Source of the DNA: Candidatus Thorarchaeota archaeon MP8T_1
GTDB lineage: Archaea; Asgardarchaeota; Thorarchaeia; Thorarchaeales; Thorarchaeaceae
Length of the DNA stretch: 17,390 nt
Assembly (NCBI GenBank): GCA_002825465.1
Contig: PJER01000046.1
Location: 1 to 17,390, forward strand
Direction: 5' to 3'
Below, one piece after another: positions 1 to 4,058 of this stretch. Positions within the stretch are counted from its first letter, which is position 1. Every line of letters starts with the position of its first letter. The position numbers and the translations under genes were made by a program. Below the pieces are notes generated by a model, which worked only from the letters and a program-made list of their open reading frames with translations, was not told the DNA's origin and made no database searches.

Positions 1-264
1 ATGCCCAGCAAGGATTTGCTAACTGAGAGTTTCAGAGAGGTCTTTCAGACACCTATGCTGTCCCAAGACGAGTGGGAGCCAACACGGATGCTCATAATGA
101 ATATTGATGGGCGTGAGAGCATCGGTGTATTTCTACCAGGTGATGAAACTACACAGCCATGGTCTCTGCACATTCGCAGCAGACTTGTAGTTTTCATCCA
201 ATGGCAGGTTGTTAAGACTGTGATCTCAACGGTGGAAACAGTCATTCAAAATAAGATGTTATAG
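1..264 (+). CDS. Unrecognised short protein at window edge (possibly 5'-partial)
   Basis: An 87-codon frame is open from the first base of the window to a TAA at 262-264. An ATG happens to sit at position 1, but no upstream sequence is visible, so this may be the C-terminal part of a longer gene. The translation has a balanced composition: an acidic, Trp-containing middle (DEWEPTRM) followed by a hydrophobic, beta-prone stretch (SLHIRSRLVVFIQWQVVKTV). I recognise no family and see no signal peptide or clear membrane helix. The gap to the next gene is 84 nt. It is favoured over the antisense frame at 45-245 because it is longer, runs in the direction of the next gene and reads like a folded protein. 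Function unknown. Confidence 0.4.
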   Translation: MPSKDLLTESFREVFQTPMLSQDEWEPTRMLIMNIDGRESIGVFLPGDETTQPWSLHIRSRLVVFIQWQVVKTVISTVETVIQNKML

Positions 265-302
265 GTCATCATATCCTACCATTACCAAAATCCCGTTCGA
301 TT

Positions 303-312
303 CATATTTTAA
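303..312 (+). promoter_or_regulatory. Candidate TATA box for the methyltransferase gene
   Basis: An AT-rich stretch (CATATTTTAA) lies about 37-46 nt before the ATG at 349. A start site about 25 nt downstream would give a very short leader just ahead of or at the AGGAG at 334-338. The spacing fits an archaeal promoter, but the match is not strong. Confidence 0.3.
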
Positions 313-348
313 TCGCTGTTGCTGAGATAATTTAGGAGTGACAGAGTT

Positions 349-1158
349 ATGAAAGAACCTCATCTAGCCGCTCTCAAGTGCCCGGAATGTGGAAAGAGAT
401 TAAAGTTTGATAGAGAAATTCCACTGGGGGAGAGTATTGAAACTGGCCAGATTATTTGCGAAAGAGGGCATAGCTGGTCAATTATCGATGGCATACCTTC
501 CCTAGTTTATCCCTCAATAGGTGAGAAGGATGCCAAGTGGATAAAAGAGTACGATGAGATGGCTGAGTCTTATGATGAGATGGTCAAGCTATATGACGAA
601 TGGCTTGACATCGATATGATGAAAGAACGCGAGCAATTCACTATATTCTTGCCCATCGAAGGGCCATCAAGAATCATTGATGTGAGCATAGGTACGGCAG
701 CAAATTTCGTTGCACTAAATGACCACTTCAAAGGGCAAATGGGCAGATTCAATCTTCATGGCATGGATCTATCTACAGGAATGCTGAAGGTGGCCAAACG
801 GAAAGCCGCGGAGATGGGTATCAATGTCAGTCTGACTCATGGTAGTGTTTTCAACATACCCTATCAAAGTAGTTTCTTCGATATCGTTCTGCATACAGGT
901 GGCATAAACACCTTCTCGGATATCCATGGTGCCCTGAATGAGATGCTGAGGATTGTCCGTTCAAGTGGATTGGTGATTGTAGTAGATGAGGGCCTGTCGC
1001 CACGTATGAGAGACTCGGAGAAGGGACAGGAGATCATAAACGCAAATTCATTATTCGCATCACGTCCACCCTTGGAATTTCTCCCAGAAAAAGCCCGTAA
1101 TGTAGAAGTCAGCTATGTTATGAACGAAACTTTCTACCAAATTGTATTCGCAAAATGA
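349..1158 (+). CDS. SAM-dependent class I methyltransferase with N-terminal zinc-ribbon-like segment
   Basis: A 269-residue protein predicted to transfer a methyl group from S-adenosylmethionine to an unknown acceptor. Residues 11-41 form a zinc-ribbon-like pattern (C11-x2-C14, then C37-x3-H41), followed by SIIDGIPSLVYP. This Trm112-like segment often precedes methyltransferase domains. Residues 105-215 are a Rossmann methyltransferase core: motif I IIDVSIGTAANF (109-120), the acidic ribose-binding Asp in HGMDLS (D140), then GSVFNIP, FFDIVLHTGGINTFSD and a late strand LVIVVDEG. Motif I is unusual because the common D-x-G-x-G-x-G reads DVSIGTA. The AGGAG at 334-338 supports the ATG, with 10 nt spacing. 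The gene stands alone and converges on the micro-gene cluster. The family is clear; the substrate (small molecule, quinone, RNA or protein) cannot be told. Confidence 0.85.
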   Translation: MKEPHLAALKCPECGKRLKFDREIPLGESIETGQIICERGHSWSIIDGIPSLVYPSIGEKDAKWIKEYDEMAESYDEMVKLYDEWLDIDMMKEREQFTIFLPIEGPSRIIDVSIGTAANFVALNDHFKGQMGRFNLHGMDLSTGMLKVAKRKAAEMGINVSLTHGSVFNIPYQSSFFDIVLHTGGINTFSDIHGALNEMLRIVRSSGLVIVVDEGLSPRMRDSEKGQEIINANSLFASRPPLEFLPEKARNVEVSYVMNETFYQIVFAK

Positions 1159-1198
1159 AAAACGTGAGTATAGGTCAGAGTATGAAATGAGTAGTTAG

Positions 1199-1243
1199 AA
1201 AAAGCATGTGAAGTACTCAAGTGGCTTCCCACAAGAGCACTTC
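1199..1243. terminator. Probable bidirectional terminator hairpin
   Basis: Arms at 1210-1224 and 1229-1243 pair at 12 of 15 positions around a CTTC loop. On the minus strand the hairpin is followed, after a few bases, by TTTTT (1203-1199). On the plus strand it is followed by a T-rich tract (TTTTGTTTTG, about 1259-1268). It therefore sits where both the methyltransferase transcript and the minus-strand micro-gene transcript should end. The last micro-gene's stop codon lies inside it. Confidence 0.5.
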
Positions 1244-1339
1244 ATCTATAGTTACAGTATTTTGTTTTGAAGCGTGCTCTGAGACTTCGTCGCTACCACG
1301 CACAGATGGATCGGTTCTGTTTTCTGGTTTCATTCTCAT
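1217..1339 (-). CDS. Micro-gene 3 of a three-gene cluster (40 aa, unknown)
   Basis: A 40-codon frame whose ATG (1339-1337) directly follows the TAG of the preceding micro-gene (1342-1340), with no gap. A second in-frame ATG at 1333-1331 has better spacing to the AGGT at 1345-1342 and may be the real start. The product is hydrophilic (MRMKPENRT at the start) and ends in an acidic/hydrophobic segment TVTIDEVLLWEAT. It lacks the C-terminal motif shared by its two upstream neighbours, and no family is recognised. Its stop lies inside a terminator-like hairpin, as expected for the last gene of a short operon. Support is positional only, so it is the least certain of the three. Confidence 0.35.
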   Translation of the reverse strand: MRMKPENRTDPSVRGSDEVSEHASKQNTVTIDEVLLWEAT

Positions 1340-1429
1340 CTACCTGTACATGTATGCGTAAGTGATTGCCTCTGTTGAGATCGGCTTCTTGGGCTCGTAT
1401 TTTCTCTTGACTGTTTTTGCAAGTGCCAT
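1340..1429 (-). CDS. Micro-gene 2 (29 aa) with C-terminal AIxYAYMYR motif
   Basis: A 29-residue frame. The ATG at 1429-1427 is preceded by a strong GGAGGT (seven-nt spacing), which overlaps the last codons and stop of the preceding micro-gene, so translation is probably coupled. The N-terminal half is strongly basic (KTVKRKYEPKKP, residues 6-17). The C-terminus is EAITYAYMYR, ending at the stop, and nearly repeats the DAIGYAYMYR of micro-gene 1. Codons in the shared motif differ mainly at silent positions, which argues that it is translated and under protein-level selection. It has no membrane helix. The basic segment could bind nucleic acid, membrane surface or an acidic partner; that is speculation. 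No known family is recognised. Confidence 0.55.
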   Translation of the reverse strand: MALAKTVKRKYEPKKPISTEAITYAYMYR

Positions 1430-1434
1430 GTCTT

Positions 1435-1542
1435 TTACCTCCGGTACATGTATGCATATCCAATGGCATCAAGTGTGTAGACTCGAGCCATCTTCTCGTT
1501 CTGAGTTCCATAGTAGGTTTGAGCATTCATTCCGTAACTCAT
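1435..1542 (-). CDS. Micro-gene 1 (35 aa) with C-terminal AIxYAYMYR motif
   Basis: A 35-residue frame. The ATG at 1542-1540 has an AGGTG nine nt upstream and a TATA box (1581-1576) about 35 nt upstream, giving a very short leader. The N-terminus is Tyr/Asn/Gln rich (MSYGMNAQTYYGTQNEK). The C-terminus reads DAIGYAYMYRR, then TAA. The last ten or so residues match micro-gene 2. The stop is 5 nt before the ATG of micro-gene 2, and the terminal Arg codon forms part of that gene's GGAGGT site. It is the first gene of a compact three-gene unit facing away from a winged-helix regulator. Function unknown; no family recognised. Confidence 0.55.
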   Translation of the reverse strand: MSYGMNAQTYYGTQNEKMARVYTLDAIGYAYMYRR

Positions 1543-1573
1543 TGTATTTCACACCTGTAGCAATAGTACAAAT

Positions 1574-1583
1574 GCATATAAGG
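1574..1583 (-). promoter_or_regulatory. TATA box of the micro-gene cluster
   Basis: The minus strand reads CCTTATATGC, a good archaeal TATA box with an A/C-rich upstream BRE-like context (ACAAACC). It lies about 35 nt before the first micro-gene ATG. The upstream edge abuts and partly overlaps the inverted repeat at 1582-1598, so a protein bound there would compete with TBP/TFB. Confidence 0.55.
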
Positions 1584-1598
1584 TTTGTGTCACAAACC
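1582..1598. promoter_or_regulatory. Operator-like perfect inverted repeat
   Basis: GGTTTGTG-T-CACAAACC is a perfect 8-bp inverted repeat around one central base. It touches the TATA box of the minus-strand micro-gene promoter, at the BRE position. This is the placement expected for a repressor site. The nearest candidate binder is the winged-helix regulator encoded divergently at 1833-2579 (inference). Confidence 0.55.
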
Positions 1599-1617
1599 AT
1601 TGCATAACAAACCATTG
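1592..1617. repeat. Two 11-bp direct repeats, 15-bp period
   Basis: ACAAACCATTG occurs at 1592-1602 and again at 1607-1617. The first copy overlaps the right arm of the inverted repeat at 1582-1598. The inverted core AATGGTTT recurs at 1667-1674, and a one-mismatch version (AATAGTTT) lies at 1693-1700 against the regulator's own TATA-like region. Together these look like a set of half-sites for one dimeric DNA-binding protein spread over the divergent promoter region. Confidence 0.5.
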
Positions 1618-1691
1618 ATATATTAAACAATTATATCATGCAATAATTACAATCGTTTGCCGAACAAATGGTTTTATTCATAAGCATTTAC

Positions 1692-1725
1692 CAATAGTTT
1701 TAAATGCAATATAATATGAATTATA
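1692..1725 (+). promoter_or_regulatory. Probable promoter of the winged-helix regulator
   Basis: This AT-rich segment contains TTTTAAATGC (1698-1707) and a second option, ATATAATATG (about 1709-1718). Either would start transcription some 80-105 nt before the ATG at 1833, giving a long leader. The near-match half-site at 1692-1700 overlaps the first TATA candidate, which would allow autoregulation. Which TATA is used cannot be told. Confidence 0.4.
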
Positions 1726-1774
1726 ATCAAGACAGGGTATGTTTTGACCCAAGAGGGACCTGTTGGCGCAAAGC

Positions 1775-1801
1775 GTCATTTCATTTAGAATATGGAATGA
1801 C
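1775..1801 (+). promoter_or_regulatory. Hairpin in the regulator's 5' leader
   Basis: GTCATTTCAT (1775-1784) pairs with ATGGAATGAC (1792-1801) over 10 bp, with one G-U wobble and a 7-nt loop. It lies about 30 nt before the regulator's ATG, upstream of the GGTGA ribosome site at 1821-1825, within the predicted transcript. It could affect translation or mRNA stability, or on the DNA it could be another protein site. Confidence 0.4.
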
Positions 1802-1825
1802 ATGGAAAACAGAACGCATTGGTGA
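1802..1825 (+). other. Possible 7-codon upstream ORF in the regulator leader
   Basis: ATG GAA AAC AGA ACG CAT TGG TGA (MENRTHW). The stop codon lies within the GGTGA ribosome site of the regulator, 7 nt before its ATG. It directly follows the leader hairpin. No strong ribosome site of its own is visible, so it may be chance. Confidence 0.2.
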
Positions 1826-1832
1826 CAAATAA

Positions 1833-2579
1833 ATGGGCGATGAAATCACAGACAGCCTAAAGGGAATTGTGCTAACCGACGAGGGAAAAAAGCCACAACG
1901 AGAGATTGTTTTTATAACAGACGACGAGCGGGCATCTATTTTAGATGAGCCCGTGAGGTATCACATTCTGCAGGTATTGAGAGAGGGTATTGACGATACA
2001 CGGACCTCTGAGAGCGTGGATGAGAATGGAGATAAGATCATCCGGGTTCGAGAAGTAAAACGTGATGCTCTAAGTGTTCTTGAGATAGTAAAGTTGTCCA
2101 TTGAGTGTTGCGGACCCGATATTGAGATTTCAAAGAACCAAGTATACCACCATCTTCCCACGTTGGAGAAGGGGGGGTATGTCATCAAGTATGGAACAGT
2201 CACTACGGGAAAGCGAACAACAGATTATTGGAGACGCACTGCAAAGGGGTTTGTATTGACCAAAGGTGAATGGACAGGCGGCGGTGTGACAATCTCGAAG
2301 AAGATGGGACCATTTGTTGAGACCATGCTTCAGTCCTTTGATTTGAAAGTTCCAAAAGAGAAACATAAGGAACTCCTTGAACTCATGACCAAGCAAATCG
2401 TTATGCAATCAGCATGGCGAACTCAGATTGCTGAGCTCGTCAAAGGCGATGTTGCCGACAAAAAAGTCTTAGAAATGTATCAAACCTTGTTAGATTACTA
2501 CGCGGCAGGATCCAAGGAATATGTTGAATTGGTCATGAAGATACGAGAAATTCTATTTCCGAATCAGCCTATTGAATAG
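1833..2579 (+). CDS. Winged-helix (ArsR-like) transcriptional regulator
   Basis: A 248-residue DNA-binding protein, probably a repressor or activator. Residues 33-140 form a winged helix-turn-helix: ASILDEPVRYHILQVLREG (first helices), an acidic insertion at about 52-75, LSVLEIVKLSI, then the recognition-helix region SKNQVYHHLPTLEKGGYV (100-117) and a wing (YGTVTTGKRTTDYWRRTAKG). This H-x-L-x-x-L-E-x-x-G pattern is typical of archaeal ArsR-like regulators. Residues 150-248 are mainly helical and may bind a ligand or dimerise. I see no metal-binding Cys cluster beyond C92-C93. The ATG has GGTGA (1821-1825) at 7 nt. Its divergent neighbours are the three micro-genes, across an AT-rich region full of half-site repeats, so control of them and of itself is the simplest inference. 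The exact subfamily is uncertain. Confidence 0.8.
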   Translation: MGDEITDSLKGIVLTDEGKKPQREIVFITDDERASILDEPVRYHILQVLREGIDDTRTSESVDENGDKIIRVREVKRDALSVLEIVKLSIECCGPDIEISKNQVYHHLPTLEKGGYVIKYGTVTTGKRTTDYWRRTAKGFVLTKGEWTGGGVTISKKMGPFVETMLQSFDLKVPKEKHKELLELMTKQIVMQSAWRTQIAELVKGDVADKKVLEMYQTLLDYYAAGSKEYVELVMKIREILFPNQPIE

Positions 2580-2703
2580 GTGAAATAACGCTTCATAGTC
2601 TTTACCTATATCTTAACAAGTGACAGTAGATCATGAGTCAGTCTTTCAAGTCGCACTCTGATTTGAGAACGCCCACAAAATCAGTAATGAGAGATAACTC
2701 AAA

Positions 2704-3078
2704 CTATCTTACATCATTGCTCAGGTGAATCGCTGTCTTAGTCAGGTCAATGAGTGCTAATTCGGGGACTGCAGTAGACTCAGCCCAAGCAATAGCCCAG
2801 CATTTTTCGTTGATTCTTGCAACTAATAGATGTCCCTTATTTGAAGTACTTCCAATATAGGTATCTTCGGTAGATGTGACTCTCTTGTACTTCACTCCAG
2901 AGATTGAGATATTATCTGGGGCATCCTTGGGAGCTCCGACTATTTGCTTAATATCTTCCAAGAGGCTCCAGTTCTCAGTCTGCCAGACAATTTCATCTCC
3001 TTTTGCTACAGCAAAAGCCTGTATTTTTGGATTATTCTCATAGAGTTGATACCATTGCCTACTAATAGCAGATTCCAA
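2704..3078 (-). CDS. Profilin-like protein, copy B
   Basis: A 124-residue cytosolic protein with a profilin-like layout: N-terminal helix (SAISRQWYQLYENN), strand IQAFAVAKGDEIVWQTENW, helix LLEDIKQIVGAP, strands ISGVKYKRVTSTEDTYIG and GHLLVARINEKCWAIAWAES, and a C-terminal helix (LIDLTKTAIHLS). Eukaryotic profilins share the order G-x-x-W, helix, GI/KY strand, G-G-hairpin and terminal helix, at similar length. Profilins bind actin monomers and are reported in Asgard archaea. The start is TTG (3078-3076), supported by GAGGAGGT at 3092-3085, six nt upstream, with no better ATG. It lies 75 nt downstream of copy A in the same direction, so co-transcription is likely. The two copies share order and several Trp/Gly positions but are strongly diverged. 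A roadblock/LC7 protein is the main alternative. Confidence 0.6.
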   Translation of the reverse strand: MESAISRQWYQLYENNPKIQAFAVAKGDEIVWQTENWSLLEDIKQIVGAPKDAPDNISISGVKYKRVTSTEDTYIGSTSNKGHLLVARINEKCWAIAWAESTAVPELALIDLTKTAIHLSNDVR

Positions 3079-3108
3079 GTCAGGACCTCCTCAGTGACGA
3101 TAGTGAAG

Positions 3109-3123
3109 TATTCCGTTGGAATA
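3109..3123. repeat. Short inverted repeat between the profilin-like genes
   Basis: TATTCC-GTT-GGAATA is a perfect 6-bp stem with a 3-nt loop in the 75-nt spacer between the two minus-strand genes. It is too short to call a terminator and has no T-run after it on the minus strand. It could be a processing or regulatory hairpin. Confidence 0.3.
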
Positions 3124-3153
3124 TTCCTCAATATCATTCACACAGTGATGTAA

Positions 3154-3534
3154 TCAGATTCTTCCTTTCAATGCCTTTGCGGCTCGATCAACATCAACAT
3201 AGACACCATCAGGCTGAGCGTCTGGTGCACTCCAGGCTACAACCCATTTTTGGCCTTCGATTTTTGCCAGTATTAGGATTCCATTCCCTTGAACATTACG
3301 AGCTACTAAACTCTCAGGAGTAGATCTCATTGTGGAGTAGCGAATATTATTCTGTGTGACTGCAGGACTGCGAGATTTCACAGCGGAAATGAGACCACTG
3401 GCATCTGCGGTCAGATCCCAATTATTGCTCTGCCATAGGACTTGTCCAGCTTCAGTAATTACACCAAAGGCTTGTACCATATTGCCTGAACTATTGTATG
3501 CCATTGTATATGCATCCATTACAGGATCGCTCAT
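3154..3534 (-). CDS. Profilin-like protein, copy A
   Basis: A 126-residue protein with the fuller profilin pattern. It has an N-terminal helix (DPVMDAYTMAYNSS), then VQAFGVITEAGQVLWQSNNW, helix DASGLISAVKS, strand NNIRYSTMRSTPESLVAR, hairpin GNGILILAKIEGQKWVVAWS, and a C-terminal helix VDVDRAAKALKG. Compared with yeast profilin, the G-x-x-W strand, I/K-Y strand, G-x-x-x-x-x-K hairpin and terminal helix line up in order (my alignment by eye). The likely role is binding of archaeal actin monomers in the cytosol. The frame extends upstream to 3633, but the ATG at 3534-3532 is chosen because GGGGTGA (3548-3542) sits 7 nt before it and the extra 33 residues are not profilin-like. It is the first gene of a two-gene unit, divergent from the DUF167 gene. 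Confidence 0.65.
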   Translation of the reverse strand: MSDPVMDAYTMAYNSSGNMVQAFGVITEAGQVLWQSNNWDLTADASGLISAVKSRSPAVTQNNIRYSTMRSTPESLVARNVQGNGILILAKIEGQKWVVAWSAPDAQPDGVYVDVDRAAKALKGRI

Positions 3535-3630
3535 TATGAATTCACCCCGTTGAACATACGGTCTTAAGATGTTCCCCGAAGCTTCTCCAAATAAACAATT
3601 CCTTGATAGCTCCCTCATACAATCTGGTAA

Positions 3631-3641
3631 CACTATTTAGG
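3631..3641 (+). promoter_or_regulatory. TATA box of the DUF167 gene (leaderless spacing)
   Basis: CACTATTTAGG is centred about 29 nt before the ATG at 3665, and no Shine-Dalgarno site lies between. This spacing puts the transcription start at or next to the ATG, as in archaeal leaderless mRNAs. Confidence 0.4.
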
Positions 3642-3664
3642 AAGCCATTGCTAAATCCATAGTC

Positions 3665-3967
3665 ATGAGCGCGGGTGCCGTTTGGGAGAGCGACAAAGGG
3701 ACCTACATTAGAGTAATTGTGAAGCCAAACTCAAAATCGAAGGAGTTTATAGCAGAGAGAACTCCAGAGGCAGTCTTCTTGAATCTATCAGGACCTGCTC
3801 GTGCGGGAAAAGCAAACACAGAACTCATCAAGAAGATGGCAAAATCACTTGGTGTTACAACAAGTGCAATCACAATAGTTACTGGACACAAGAATAGAGA
3901 AAAGATACTTCTTGTAGCGGATTACACCAAGGAAATAGTTCTTGAGAAACTCTCATTCGTGACATAG
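3665..3967 (+). CDS. DUF167/YggU-family (UPF0235) protein
   Basis: A 100-residue single-domain protein that matches the DUF167 family in length and pattern: strand TYIRVIVKPNSKSKEF, then AVFLNLSGPARAGKANTELIKKMAKSLGV (the hallmark P-x-x-G-K-A-N-x-x-L segment), then AITIVTGHKNREKILLV with the conserved G-x-x-x-R-x-K. The biochemical role of the family is not established. The ATG has no ribosome site but a TATA box at leaderless spacing. It sits upstream of, but is probably transcribed separately from, the OPT transporter, which has its own TATA box right after this stop. Confidence 0.85.
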   Translation: MSAGAVWESDKGTYIRVIVKPNSKSKEFIAERTPEAVFLNLSGPARAGKANTELIKKMAKSLGVTTSAITIVTGHKNREKILLVADYTKEIVLEKLSFVT

Positions 3968-3969
3968 AA

Positions 3970-3980
3970 CTATAAATAGA
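3970..3980 (+). promoter_or_regulatory. Strong TATA box of the OPT transporter gene
   Basis: CTATAAATAGA is a near-consensus archaeal TATA box just after the DUF167 stop. A start site at about 4000 gives a leader of roughly 55-60 nt to the ATG at 4059, or about 20 nt to the GTG at 4020. Confidence 0.55.
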
Positions 3981-4058
3981 GGGATTTACACTCGCGATAG
4001 AAGCCCTCGAACGTTTAGTGTGAAATCTATCATACGCAACGACCCGGAGAAACCCTTG

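Noticed and set aside
1340..1460. The TACATGTAC repeats as a transposon end or DNA-level repeat
   Set aside because: The two copies sit in the same reading frame at the 3' ends of two small frames and differ mostly at silent positions, which fits coding constraint better.
1293..1607. Longer frames in this stretch (1293-1526 minus, 1362-1607 plus) as genes
   Set aside because: They overlap the three micro-genes in other frames, have no good ribosome sites and do not explain the repeated codon-level motif.
2704..3534. Calling the two small proteins roadblock/LC7 domains
   Set aside because: Length is similar, but the G-x-x-W strand, GI/KY strand and terminal-helix order fit profilin better. 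Kept as the stated alternative.
3535..3633. N-terminal extension of profilin-like copy A to 3633
   Set aside because: The internal ATG at 3534 has a strong GGGGTGA site at ideal spacing, and the extra residues do not look like profilin.
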